A stretch of 64,000 bases of DNA from Salipaludibacillus daqingensis (GTDB lineage: Bacteria; Bacillota; Bacilli; Bacillales; Salisediminibacteriaceae). Below the pieces are notes generated by a model. That model ran no database searches. It saw nothing but the letters and a program-made list of their open reading frames with translations, and was not told the origin of the DNA. The translations under genes were made by a program, and so were the position numbers. Location: positions 372,001 to 436,000 of the forward strand of contig NZ_JARZHF010000002.1 of assembly GCF_029891575.1 (NCBI RefSeq). Direction: 5' to 3'. Below are positions 44,672-53,251 of this stretch, in pieces. Every line of letters starts with the position of its first letter. Within the stretch, counting starts at the first letter, position 1.

Positions 44672-45508
44672 ATGCGTGTATTAATAAAAACAATCTCGAT
44701 CATAGGTTTCTTCATTCTACTTATCTATGGTATTCAACTAGCAATGTTTTACTTCAATCAAGAGCAATCTTTGTTCCTTAAACCATCGCTTTCCGAAGAA
44801 GATGCAAAAAAAATATCCACTAATCGAGAAAATGTCGAAGAACTAATCATCGAAGTAGAGGAAAATATACATATTCATGGTTGGATAATGGAAAACCAAA
44901 CAGATCGCACCTCCCCCGCTCCCTTACTTATCTACTTTGGAGGAAATGGGGAAGAACTTTCCCACTCAATTGATTCTTTTAATCATCTAGATGGTTGGTC
45001 CGTATTGTTAATGAATTATCGAGGATATGGATTAAGTGATGGTTCTCCGTCTGAAGAAACGTTATTTCACGATGCTCGAGCAATGTATGATGAACTGACT
45101 GAACGTGATCGTATTGTTGTTGCTATGGGAAGAAGCATGGGTACAGCACCTGCCACACATTTATCGAAGGAAAGAGACTTGGCTGGTACTATCCTTGTCT
45201 CGCCTTATGATAGCAGAACGCGATTATCAGAACATCGCCATCCCTTCATCCCAGCTCAACAACTCATTCGTCATCCATTCGAACTCAGTGATAAAGCACA
45301 TTCAATAGAATCTCCTTTATTAGCTTTCGTTGCTTCTGAGGATCGAGTTATTCCTCCTGAACATTCACAAGTAACCATAGATGCGTGGGCTGGAGAAAAA
45401 AAAGAAGTTTACTTAGAAGGATTTGGCCATAATGATTTGCAAGCTAGTGAAAATTATTGGGAAAATATTGAGAAGTTTTTGGAAAACAAAAAAGGTCAGA
45501 AACCTTGA
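44672..45508 (+). CDS. Membrane-anchored alpha/beta hydrolase (BEM46/ABHD13-like)
   Basis: 278 residues behind GCAGGTGATG. One N-terminal membrane segment (about 5-27), then an alpha/beta hydrolase domain. Visible are FGGNGEELSH (oxyanion region), LLMNYRGYGLSDGSPSE, the nucleophile elbow AMGRSMGTAPA, the Asp in ASEDRVIPPEHS and the His in FGHNDLQAS, a full triad. The BEM46-like group has no fixed substrate. Single-gene unit with its own terminator. Confidence 0.85.
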   Translation: MRVLIKTISIIGFFILLIYGIQLAMFYFNQEQSLFLKPSLSEEDAKKISTNRENVEELIIEVEENIHIHGWIMENQTDRTSPAPLLIYFGGNGEELSHSIDSFNHLDGWSVLLMNYRGYGLSDGSPSEETLFHDARAMYDELTERDRIVVAMGRSMGTAPATHLSKERDLAGTILVSPYDSRTRLSEHRHPFIPAQQLIRHPFELSDKAHSIESPLLAFVASEDRVIPPEHSQVTIDAWAGEKKEVYLEGFGHNDLQASENYWENIEKFLENKKGQKP

Positions 45509-45520
45509 TTATCAGAAAAA

Positions 45521-45551
45521 AAGCTAACGGACAATTACTATCCGTTAGCTT
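45521..45551. terminator. Bidirectional terminator
   Basis: AAGCTAACGGA (45521-45531) pairs with TCCGTTAGCTT (45541-45551). A-tract on the left and convergent genes. Confidence 0.85.
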
Positions 45552-45588
45552 AAATTAGTTTCTGTTATCTAAAAAATAACAATCTAAT

Positions 45589-46665
45589 TTATACATTCAC
45601 ATATGTCTTTCTTCGATCGCGAAAGCCTTTCACAATTCTCAACAACATAGCTCGATCCATCTTTAATAAAGGTTGACCTATATTTTTTAATAACTCTTTC
45701 GTATTATCGTCATGAAAACATATCGTACGGTTTAAATAAGGTTTAAACACTCGTAACGGATCATTTAATTTCTGTTCTTCCAAAGATAATGTATTTTCCT
45801 TTTCATAAGGAACAAGTTCAATAGCTTGGAAGTCCATTCCGTCTTTGATCGTATCCATAATTAAGTCATTAGCTGGAGGCGCAGGGTTTACAAGATTATA
45901 GACTTTAGTCGTCTGTGCAAACTTCAGTCCTGCCACTAGAAGTGTCGTAATATAATCTACTGGGACAATATGCGTTGTCTCATTAATTCCTACTAAAATC
46001 TTCACATCATGATGATCGACCTTATCAGGATACCTCGACATTCTCTTCTTTAAAAGCTCAACCATACGCATAACACCATACATACCAAAAGTCGTGTCCG
46101 CTTCTCCGGTTTCGGAATCACCAATAATGATCGCTGGACGCATGATGACCACATCAAAATGTTCTTTGTACGACATCACTTCGTGTTCTGCGTAGCATTT
46201 ACTTTCCTCATATGCATTGACAAACTGTGTAGAATCAATTGGGTAAAGTTTTTCAAACCCTTCCGTTCGTTCTCCTAATGTATAGGCTGTACTCACATGG
46301 ATGAACTTTGAAATTTGCATTTGTTTTGCAAAGTTTAAAAGATTTTGCGTCCCTTCAAAATTAACTTTTAGAAGTTGATCACGATCTTTTTCATTAAACG
46401 ATAAATATGCTGCACTATGATAGATAGCATCAATCGTTCCTGATAATTGTTTTAATTTTGTCTTCGAAAGACCTAGCGTTTCGTCGGAGAGATCTCCTTC
46501 CAAAACGTGCAATTGCTTTTGCTCTTGACTGTTCAAACGATTTTTCAATAACGCTGCTTTTTTATGACTACGAACAAGGACATAGACGTTATGGTCTTCT
46601 TTTACTAATTTATGAACTAAATCCATTCCTAAAAATCCCGTTCCACCTGTTACAAAAACATTCAT
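45589..46665 (-). CDS. NAD(P)-dependent extended SDR, thioester-reductase-like
   Basis: 358 residues. TGGTGFLGMDLV at the start is the NAD(P) motif, YHSAAYLSF is a conserved active-site region, HVSTAYTLG and NAYEESKCYAEHEV give the catalytic Ser and YxxxK. This is the NAD_binding_4 (fatty acyl-CoA reductase/thioester reductase) subgroup. The C-terminal 90 residues are specific to it. The substrate is unknown; no NRPS or lipid genes adjoin. SD AAGGAGC. Single gene. Confidence 0.78.
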   Translation of the reverse strand: MNVFVTGGTGFLGMDLVHKLVKEDHNVYVLVRSHKKAALLKNRLNSQEQKQLHVLEGDLSDETLGLSKTKLKQLSGTIDAIYHSAAYLSFNEKDRDQLLKVNFEGTQNLLNFAKQMQISKFIHVSTAYTLGERTEGFEKLYPIDSTQFVNAYEESKCYAEHEVMSYKEHFDVVIMRPAIIIGDSETGEADTTFGMYGVMRMVELLKKRMSRYPDKVDHHDVKILVGINETTHIVPVDYITTLLVAGLKFAQTTKVYNLVNPAPPANDLIMDTIKDGMDFQAIELVPYEKENTLSLEEQKLNDPLRVFKPYLNRTICFHDDNTKELLKNIGQPLLKMDRAMLLRIVKGFRDRRKTYVNV

Positions 46666-46843
46666 GGAATAAAAGCTCCTTACTTACTCTTTATTTCAAA
46701 ATCACCGATCGACACGGTTGTTTAATAATAACTGAATATCTAGTTTATTTTACACTAACTAAGTATTGTTTGTGTAGTAAAAAGGGTTACTTGATCAGTT
46801 TCCCATCTGAGTTCCTACAGAAACACCAGTTATTGTCTTATGA

Positions 46844-47473
46844 TTATTGTGGTTTTTTGGTAACTTCTTCGGTCACATCTTGTCCAACAAATAAAAATAT
46901 CATTACCCAACAGATAAGGCTGACACTATATACAGGAAGAAGGCCAGGGATGAAACCATTGAGTAAATAAATGACACCAATAGCTAAAATAAGCACAATT
47001 GATTTTCCTGGAGACAGAACTAAACGCTTGATTGGTTCAACGAAAGCTATTTTAGAAAAAGCTACTTTATATTTTTCAGCTGATACGAGTCCGAATACGA
47101 ACGTCCATAAAATGAGTACAATTAGCAGTATAAATGTACTAATACTATAAAAATAAAAGAAAAATCCTCCAAACAAGCTAACAATATTTAAATTAACAAA
47201 AATAACTGCAAACATGATGATAATTCCTAAAGCAATCGCATTTGCTTTCAAGAACACGGTTCGATATACGGACCAAAAAGTTTTAAAAAGAGGTGGTTCC
47301 TCTCCTTTACTCCATAATGTCATCAATCGACACATTGCAATCCATGCGGGATAAAAACCAAATACCCCAAATCCTAATATTGTAAATAAAATCCATAATA
47401 AATTAACGAAGGCAAGTTTCATCATCCAATCTGCCACTCGGTAAATAAACCCTGAAGTTCCAGTCTGTTGCAC
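46844..47473 (-). CDS. YesL-like DUF624 membrane protein
   Basis: 209 residues from GTG 47473, seven bases after GGAGGGA; the ATG at 47497 precedes the SD. DUF624 pattern: FIYRVADWMMKLAFVNLLWI, LFTILGFGVFGFYPAWIAMC, then FKTFWSVYRTVFLKANAIAL. Five to six membrane segments. In other Bacillaceae this family sits near sugar-ABC or rhamnogalacturonan genes; none is near here. Function unknown. Confidence 0.82.
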   Translation of the reverse strand: MQQTGTSGFIYRVADWMMKLAFVNLLWILFTILGFGVFGFYPAWIAMCRLMTLWSKGEEPPLFKTFWSVYRTVFLKANAIALGIIIMFAVIFVNLNIVSLFGGFFFYFYSISTFILLIVLILWTFVFGLVSAEKYKVAFSKIAFVEPIKRLVLSPGKSIVLILAIGVIYLLNGFIPGLLPVYSVSLICWVMIFLFVGQDVTEEVTKKPQ

Positions 47474-47702
47474 TTCATTCCCTCCTCTAGTTTTCATTTA
47501 GTGATAATAAATTACGTTCTTTAAACCTAAAAAAGTAATCATCCCGAAGGTGACTACCTTAATAATTTCATGATTAATAATACGACCTTATCAGTTTAAC
47601 TCTTTGCGGCATTTTTTTCTACACTTATTGATTTTCTTTCCCACTTTGGTCACTTATGCATATCTTATTTAGGAACAATTAACGAATAGGAGGATAATTT
47701 AC

Positions 47703-48329
47703 ATGTCTATGCAAGAAGAACGAGATCGTTTAAGCGTTGATGAGTTGGATTTATGTGATATTCCTTTTACCGCTACTAGAGACGATTTGGCACCCGAATT
47801 TACTGCACAGGCACTCATCAATAATCAATTAAGTGAGGTAAATTTAGGTAATGAACGTGGAAAGTGGGTTATTTTATTTTTTTACTCGAGCAATTTCACG
47901 TTTGTATGACCAACAGAGTTAGCAGCAGTTGCTGCTATTTATGATCATTTACAAAAGTTAAATGCCACAGTTTGGGGCATTAGTACCGACAGCATTTATT
48001 CTCATAAAGTGTTTAAAGAAATCTCTCCGTCTATGACTCAAGTTGAGTTCCCACTCGTAAGTGACCGAAATCAACGAATAAGTCGAGCATATCGTGTATT
48101 AGATGAAGAATCAGGTGCTCCCTTTCGAGCAACGGTCTTAATCGATCCAGAAGGGATTATTAAATCAAAACTAGTATATCCACGAGAAGTTGGACGAAAC
48201 ACGTATGAAATCATTAGAATGTTAGAAGGTATTCAATATTTTTTAGATACTGGTCTTGGTGTCCCAGCAAATTGGGTACCTGGGAAACCCGGTATCGAAA
48301 GAGATCCAAATATGATAGGAAAAATTTAG
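47703..48329 (+). CDS. Candidate selenocysteine-containing peroxiredoxin (UGA at the peroxidatic position)
   Basis: One continuous frame of 208 residues, interrupted only by TGA at 47907-47909 (codon 69). The context reads SNFTFV-[UGA]-PTELAAV. In AhpC/Prx1-type peroxiredoxins this position is the peroxidatic Cys (FTFVCPTE), so UGA very likely encodes selenocysteine. A 7-bp stem with apical loop AGTT starts 10 nt after the UGA, as bacterial SECIS elements require. All else is intact: SD AGGAGG, thioredoxin fold, DPEGIIKSKLVYP and the C-terminal GVPANWVPGKPG. The usual resolving Cys before PANW is replaced by Val; the only Cys is Cys18. A single-base null mutation (TGT/TGC to TGA) is the alternative. 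The role would be peroxide reduction. Confidence 0.72.
47907..47937 (+). promoter_or_regulatory. Putative bacterial SECIS element with its UGA
   Basis: UGA 47907-47909, then stem TAGCAGC (47920-47926) with GCTGCTA (47931-47937) and loop AGTT. The loop starts 17 nt after the UGA, is 4 nt long and has G as its second base. These fit the rules used by bSECIS searches (16-37 nt from the UGA, loop of 3-14 nt, G in the first two loop bases). Confidence 0.65.
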
Positions 48330-48402
48330 TGCAACGCCTTCAAGGATTTATCTATGTTAAAGCTAATTATTGATGTGAAAATATTCGTGAGGCTCCTTAA
48401 GA

Positions 48403-48429
48403 GTGATGATTTTAGCAAAATCATCACTT
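48403..48429. terminator. Hairpin between the peroxiredoxin and lrgB genes
   Basis: AGTGATGATTTT (48403-48414) pairs perfectly with AAAATCATCACT (48418-48429) around loop AGC. No T-tract outside the stem, but its place between convergent genes suggests a terminator. Confidence 0.5.
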
Positions 48430-48449
48430 AATGATAACAAAACCAGACG

Positions 48450-49118
48450 TTAAAAAACCCACAAAAAAATAGATAAATATACACCAGTTAAAGCCATTGC
48501 CGATCCTGCTACTGCTCCTTGTATTTCACCCTCTCTTGCTATTTGTGCGGTTCCAATTCCATGAGCAATCGTTCCGATCGCCAGTCCCCGAGCCATCGGA
48601 TCAGAGATATTAGTTATATTCAAAAGCCGTGGTCCAAACATAGCTCCGATCATCCCTGTAACCATCACAAATATTGCGGCTAGCGCTAGATCCCCTTGAT
48701 TTAATGAAGCAATTTCTAAAGCTATTGGTACTGTTGCTGATTTCACAGAAAGTGAAACAGAAACAGATTTTGTTATCTGAAACAAATGTGCCATTATTAA
48801 GCTAATCACTACCGCAACTGTAGACCCTAAAATAAGACTTACACCAGCGGCTAACCCGTGTTTTAAAATAAACTTTCTGTTTTTATAAATGGGGACAGCC
48901 AAAGCAACTGTAGCAGGTCCAAGAGCATACGTTATGACATTTTTTGCCGGTTCATACTGACTATATGGGACATCTCTAAAAATTAGAATAGCCATGATCA
49001 ATACCGTGCTTAAAAATATCGGAGTCAAAAATGGTGACGGAAAACGCTGATATATTTTTTTAGTGATCATGTAAACGGCAATGGTCATAACAATGTGTAC
49101 GATTAGTATAGTATTCAT
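48450..49118 (-). CDS. lrgB: LrgB-family protein (holin-like antiporter partner)
   Basis: 222 residues from ATG 49118 (SD GGAAGAG); the longer frame starts inside lrgA. LrgB/CidB pattern: SPFLTPIFLSTVLIMAILIF, YALGPATVALAVPIYKN, and KSATVPIALEIA, ending with the GIGTAQIAREGEIQGA region. It starts one base after the lrgA stop. LrgAB acts in pyruvate uptake or murein hydrolase/cell-death control in other Firmicutes. No lytTS pair is adjacent. Confidence 0.9.
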   Translation of the reverse strand: MNTILIVHIVMTIAVYMITKKIYQRFPSPFLTPIFLSTVLIMAILIFRDVPYSQYEPAKNVITYALGPATVALAVPIYKNRKFILKHGLAAGVSLILGSTVAVVISLIMAHLFQITKSVSVSLSVKSATVPIALEIASLNQGDLALAAIFVMVTGMIGAMFGPRLLNITNISDPMARGLAIGTIAHGIGTAQIAREGEIQGAVAGSAMALTGVYLSIFLWVF

Positions 49119-49119
49119 C

Positions 49120-49485
49120 TCACTCTTCCTTTTTTCGTGATATCGTTTGTGACATTCCACCAGTTACGATGATACCAATACATGTGCTCAACATAATAAC
49201 AAACATTAAAAAAATTCCTTCCGAAATACCCATATGTCCAAGAGTCATAAGACCAACACAAATAGGTATAAAAAAAAATGTCAAATGTTTTATTAATAAT
49301 TTCGCTCCACGTTCTATCCAAGTGATCGGTATAATACCGGAGACTAATAAAATAAACAAGATAACCATACCTAAGACATTACCCGGTAGCGGAATGGAGG
49401 CCCATTCCGTTAAAAATAAACCTAGTTGATGAATAGCCCATAATATCATTAGCTGTAGTAAAACAAAACTTATATTTTTCCACAT
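49120..49485 (-). CDS. lrgA: LrgA/CidA-family holin-like protein
   Basis: 121 residues from ATG 49485 (AGGAGTGAATGA at 9 nt; ATG 49491 is too close to the SD). Four membrane segments with the family core IHQLGLFLTEWASIPLPGNV LGMVILFILL and IPICVGLMTLG. First gene of a two-gene operon with lrgB. Confidence 0.9.
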   Translation of the reverse strand: MWKNISFVLLQLMILWAIHQLGLFLTEWASIPLPGNVLGMVILFILLVSGIIPITWIERGAKLLIKHLTFFFIPICVGLMTLGHMGISEGIFLMFVIMLSTCIGIIVTGGMSQTISRKKEE

Positions 49486-49556
49486 ATTCATTCACTCCTA
49501 GGTTCACTGTATCTGTAGCCTTTTATTTCGTCACTATAGAATTATTTTTTACTAAT

Positions 49557-49586
49557 GAAAACCGCCCTCCGTAGAGGACGGTTTTC
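49557..49586 (-). terminator. Terminator of the BH0509-like gene
   Basis: GAAAACCG-CCTC pairs with GAGG-CGGTTTTC (49557-49586). It lies 46 bp after the small gene stop on the minus strand. Confidence 0.75.
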
Positions 49587-49632
49587 ATTTTCACGTTCTT
49601 TAGATCGGAGATGGTTTTCTATCATTTCTCAC

Positions 49633-49785
49633 CTAAATTACTTCTTCGTATACTTCATGATCGTTATATGCCCGCGTATACAAATGCTCTACATCCGCGT
49701 CCGTCAGAACCATCAATTTTTCAAATGACATCTCTTTTACTCTAGACAAAAATTTAATCATGTTTTCTCTTTCCTGACGTTGCAT
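49633..49785 (-). CDS. BH0509-family small protein
   Basis: 50 residues, ATG 49785 to TAG 49633, with GGAGAGGG about 8 nt upstream. It begins MQRQERENMIKFLSRVKEMS and continues FEKLMVLTDADVEHLYTRAY. The RxERxxMIxF start and the TDxxVExLY core resemble the BH0509 family of very short Bacillaceae proteins, of unknown function. An AT-rich promoter region (TTGTAT, TATAAC near 49830) lies upstream. Confidence 0.7.
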   Translation of the reverse strand: MQRQERENMIKFLSRVKEMSFEKLMVLTDADVEHLYTRAYNDHEVYEEVI

Positions 49786-49965
49786 ATAAACCCTCTCCTT
49801 TTCTGTATTAATACAGTTTGTATTTTATATTTGTATTGTATAACAGATATAAACAGTGGTCAATGTTTTTTTAAAACATTTTTTACAATCTACTAAAAAT
49901 AGTTAATTGGTCATTAAAAGTGGAAAAGTATATGAACTTCGACCTAATATTCATTTTTATTAGAA

Positions 49966-50051
49966 AAACTTGGCTTATCGCCAAGTCCTGGCGAAAGCCT
50001 TAGTTTTTATACTTTAGTCCATTAACGGAATTAAACTTTAAAGTATAAAAA
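49966..50051. repeat. Compound inverted-repeat element
   Basis: CTTGGC (49969-49974) pairs with GCCAAG (49980-49985). Then TTTTTATACTTTA (50004-50016) is exactly complementary to TAAAGTATAAAAA (50039-50051), 13 bp with 22 bp between. GC-rich GGCGAAAGCC sits between the two. It looks like an intergenic repeat inserted in the gap 49786-50088; origin unknown. Confidence 0.6.
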
Positions 50052-50078
50052 AGCCCTTCTGCATAGGACAGAAAGGCT
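50046..50078 (-). terminator. Terminator of the first radical SAM gene
   Basis: Minus-strand AGCCTTTCTG pairs with CAGAAGGGCT (one G-U), then TTTTTTATAC. It ends 11 bp after the radical SAM stop. Confidence 0.8.
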
Positions 50079-50088
50079 AAAAAAAGTG

Positions 50089-51210
50089 TTATTGAGCTTT
50101 TTTTCTCATTGATTTTGGTACATAAACACAATATGGCTCGCTCTCCAAGTAATCTCCTGTCATTGCATAAGCTCTCGAACGAGACCCACCACAAACGTGT
50201 TTGAATTCACAGACGCCACACTTTCCTTTATATAAGTCTGGATTTCTTAATGATGTAAACACTTCTGACTCTCGATAAATGGTTGGAAGAGGTGTCTCTC
50301 GTACGTTACCTGCTTTAATAGGCAACAATCCGCTTGGGAACACATCTCCTGTATGGGATATAAACACAAAGCCATTGCCATCATTAACCCCTTTAGGCGC
50401 TCTCCCTAGTCCGTCGATCTGACCTGTAGAGCCGCTTTTCAGTGCATCTTCATAATGAATGTCAGATCCTTCACTCGCACTAATTTTTTCTCGCATTTTA
50501 TTTTGAATGACAACTCTTCGGTAATGTTGTGCTGCTGTTGTTTTAATATCAAATGGCACTTTCTTGGAAAGGTCATAAAGCCATTGGAAAACTTTTTCGT
50601 GTTCAACAGGTGAAATCATATCTTTTTCCTGTCCTCGTCCTGTAGGAACGAGGAAAAACACACTCCATAACACACAGTCCAATTTTTCAATCATTTCTGC
50701 CATTTCTTCTAAGTAATCGTAATTATATCTAGAAATAACCGTATTAATTTGCAAAGGCATTTCTAATTCATGCAAATAATTGATCGCATTCATCGTTAAG
50801 TCAAACGAACCTGTCGTACCTCTAAAATGATCATGAATTTCTGCATTGTGTCCATCTAAACTAAATGCCCATCTTGATAAACCGACATCTTTTGCTTTTT
50901 CCATCGCTTGTTTAGTCACATTAGGTGTAGCAGAAGGAGTCATTGAAACACGAACACCTTTATCAATCGCATATTTCGCTATATCAAAAACATCTTCTCG
51001 CATTAATGGATCTCCGCCTGTAAAAACAAGCATTGGATTATTCATGGAATGTATATCATCAATGAGTTTCTTCCCCTCATCAAAAGAAAGTTCAAATGGA
51101 TGGCGGTGATACTGAGCTTCCGCTCGACAGTGTAAACATTTTAATTCGCAAGCTCTCGTTAATTCCCATATAACGATAAATGGATTTTCATTATAGTCTC
51201 GAGGAAACAT
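50089..51210 (-). CDS. Radical SAM/SPASM protein (TIGR04053-like, NirJ/AhbD-related)
   Basis: 373 residues. Cluster motif CELKCLHC (Cys21, Cys25, Cys28) binds the SAM [4Fe-4S] cluster. GGDPL and the beta-barrel follow. The C-terminal region CGVCEFKHVCGGSRSRAYAM plus ESEPYC (SPASM-like) binds a second cluster. The overall pattern matches the TIGR04053 group, near the heme/heme d1 and siroheme-branch enzymes; the substrate is unknown. A second copy lies at 58761 (about two-thirds alike by eye). A CRP/FNR-type palindrome 62 bp upstream suggests expression at low oxygen. Confidence 0.85.
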   Translation of the reverse strand: MFPRDYNENPFIVIWELTRACELKCLHCRAEAQYHRHPFELSFDEGKKLIDDIHSMNNPMLVFTGGDPLMREDVFDIAKYAIDKGVRVSMTPSATPNVTKQAMEKAKDVGLSRWAFSLDGHNAEIHDHFRGTTGSFDLTMNAINYLHELEMPLQINTVISRYNYDYLEEMAEMIEKLDCVLWSVFFLVPTGRGQEKDMISPVEHEKVFQWLYDLSKKVPFDIKTTAAQHYRRVVIQNKMREKISASEGSDIHYEDALKSGSTGQIDGLGRAPKGVNDGNGFVFISHTGDVFPSGLLPIKAGNVRETPLPTIYRESEVFTSLRNPDLYKGKCGVCEFKHVCGGSRSRAYAMTGDYLESEPYCVYVPKSMRKKAQ

Positions 51211-51271
51211 GTGAAACCCTCCCTGTATCTTATCTCTTACGATAAGTTTAACGTTGGGAGTATCTTCTCGA

Positions 51272-51287
51272 TGTGACGAAGATCACA
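51272..51287 (-). promoter_or_regulatory. FNR/CRP-family palindrome upstream of the radical SAM gene
   Basis: TGTGACGAAGATCACA, a perfect TGTGA-N6-TCACA palindrome, 62-77 bp upstream of the ATG. The consensus for B. subtilis Fnr is TGTGA-N6-TCACT/A. It suits activation under oxygen limitation. The rest of 51211-51530 holds a stem TGCCAGT/ACTGGCA (51407-51444) and no ORF. Confidence 0.65.
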
Positions 51288-51530
51288 TTATCTCCAACTT
51301 AAACATAATGTTCACATTATCTATACATGTTTTGTTAAGTTCACTGAATGTTAGAAAATGAATGGACACAAAAAGTGTAGGACTATTTCGAGAATGCTTC
51401 TTTCTCTGCCAGTTTTTCTCTCTTAGGGACTTTCTCTACTGGCAAAACACTGAGTCCTTTGACAAGACAGTACTTGAACATCCTTATTATTCAGAAGTGC
51501 AAATTTATATGTATGTTTCACTCATTAGTT

Positions 51531-51926
51531 TTACATGCTAGTGATCGCAAGTAGAATGAATACAATTAACAGGCAAATCGCAACAATCCATGAAACGGTA
51601 TAATCTTTTGTTGGTGAAGCACTAGTTCCATCCTCCTTCAGTTTCTCATCCAAAACTTGTTGACTATCCGTTTCACTAAAGGCAAATTTGTCTTCTCCTT
51701 GACTGTTTAGCTTTTGCAGTTGTTCAATAATCTCAGCTAACGCAACAAAAACGACCGCAATGGCAATACCAGAAAACCAGTAAGGTAAAATAAAACTCCA
51801 CGCATAATAAGTTCCTGCTCCTCTGAATGTTTCTGAGCCAATTACTAATCCACTTATCATTGTAAAAATGAGAATGATTACTGCTACAGTTAGAAGTAAT
51901 ATGGAAACCTTGTTTTTATAATTCAA
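51531..51926 (-). CDS. Hypothetical membrane protein
   Basis: 131 residues from TTG 51926, directly behind GGAGGCG; the ORF to 52013 lies before this SD. Two N-terminal membrane segments (ILLLTVAVIILIFTMISGLV and WFSGIAIAVVFVALAEII), a polar linker with Gln/Glu/Ser, and a C-terminal membrane segment (WIVAICLLIVFILLAITSM). No family recognised. Single gene downstream of the YkuD gene. Confidence 0.6.
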   Translation of the reverse strand: MNYKNKVSILLLTVAVIILIFTMISGLVIGSETFRGAGTYYAWSFILPYWFSGIAIAVVFVALAEIIEQLQKLNSQGEDKFAFSETDSQQVLDEKLKEDGTSASPTKDYTVSWIVAICLLIVFILLAITSM

Positions 51927-52203
51927 ATAAACGCCTCCTAAAATTCCACTAGAGAGTAATATTCTACAAAAAAAAAATACTTTTCCTTCAATATAGAAGA
52001 AATTTAAATTCAAAAACCTCTATACTTCTCAACTTGGCTCCATTTATCGTAGGTTATTGATTTTTAAATCACCGCTCATGTCTTGTGGACAAGGTGTTAT
52101 CAGCCTCTTTTTTCAGCTTGAGTATCACAGATGTTTAAAATCATACTTCGACAGAATATTTGAGTTAAAAAGTATAGTGGCTCAATTATTTTTAACATAA
52201 CTG

Positions 52204-53070
52204 TTAGTAGTTCTTGATCTTATAATCTGTCTTCGTTCTAGTTACTAGATAAGATTCCTTCCCGTTTATATAATCAGTTCGTGACGGTATATAGAGTGGA
52301 GCATCCGCTCTTTTGTTCCTTTTTTCCAATAGAGTTTCTGTTTCTTTCCCTGCGATGCCATCTATTTCTAAATTATTATCTGTTTGAAATTGTTTCACAA
52401 CTTCTTTAGTATCTTCACCATAACTCCCTATTGCATCTTCCATATGGTAGCCTAATTTCTTTAATTTGTTTTGTAGTTTTTCTACAGATTCTCCAATATT
52501 GCCATAACGAAGAATGTCACTCGAGACGATAGGGGTTGCTTCGATATGAGCACCTTCAACGTTGAACCCATTTTCTTCAGCAATCGAGTCGAATGAAAGT
52601 TCAGATGTGACAATGAGCACTGGTGTATCCACTTCTACTGTATCAAAAAGCCATTCTACTTGTTCATCATACATGCGAACACAACCTGCGCTTGCATACG
52701 TTCCAATAGAGGAAGGGTTATTGTTTCCATGAATGGCATAAGTATTGCCATGTGTCCCATTTGCATCTAAACCAAGCCATCTGTTTCCAAGTGGGTTACT
52801 TGGATCTCCACCTGGAATGTCTTCTTTATAATATGGACGATTTTTAATTTTATTAACAATATTGAATTGACCCTCAGGAGTTAGACTTTGATCTCTTCCA
52901 GTAGCCACATAAAATAATTCTACTGCCCTATTGTTTTCATAAAATATAAGGTTATTATTTGCTTTGTTAATAATAATAAGTTGCTCGTTAGATGCAGATA
53001 CCTCTCCCACTGGCATCATCGATCCGAAAAAAAGCACAAGTAACACGCTACACAATCCTTTTTTAAACAC
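52204..53070 (-). CDS. L,D-transpeptidase (YkuD) with C-terminal peptidoglycan-binding domain
   Basis: 288 residues from GTG 53070, seven bases after AAGAAGG. A signal peptide (FKKGLCSVLLVLFFGSMMPV) precedes the YkuD domain. The motif YAIHGNNNPSSIGTYASAG then CVRM gives the catalytic Cys and His. A PG-binding-1 domain follows (GESVEKLQNKLKKLGYHMED). It cross-links or anchors peptidoglycan outside the membrane; many Bacillaceae members act in the spore cortex. The Pro/Tyr tail is unassigned. Single gene. Confidence 0.88.
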   Translation of the reverse strand: MFKKGLCSVLLVLFFGSMMPVGEVSASNEQLIIINKANNNLIFYENNRAVELFYVATGRDQSLTPEGQFNIVNKIKNRPYYKEDIPGGDPSNPLGNRWLGLDANGTHGNTYAIHGNNNPSSIGTYASAGCVRMYDEQVEWLFDTVEVDTPVLIVTSELSFDSIAEENGFNVEGAHIEATPIVSSDILRYGNIGESVEKLQNKLKKLGYHMEDAIGSYGEDTKEVVKQFQTDNNLEIDGIAGKETETLLEKRNKRADAPLYIPSRTDYINGKESYLVTRTKTDYKIKNY

Positions 53071-53196
53071 ATACATACCTTCTTTCATATCGTTGTATTA
53101 AACTATATGAAGAAGGGCTTATACAATTTCTAGTCATATCTAAAAAATCACAAATAAATTTATCATTTGACATAAATAAGTCAACGAGGAGGAGTC

Positions 53197-53242
53197 AACA
53201 ATAAAATGCTAACTATTTCAAATCGTCAGCATTTTTATTGTT
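53197..53242. terminator. Terminator of the YitV-like gene
   Basis: AACAATAAAATGCTAAC pairs, with small mismatches, with GTCAGCATTTTTATTGTT (53197-53242). T- and A-rich flanks on both sides; it serves the minus-strand gene. Confidence 0.75.
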
Positions 53243-53251
53243 ATTTTATTG

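Noticed and set aside
47703-47909. Calling the peroxiredoxin a plain pseudogene or two separate genes
   Set aside because: The single stop lies exactly at the peroxidatic Cys codon, a SECIS-like stem follows at the right distance, and both halves are otherwise intact.
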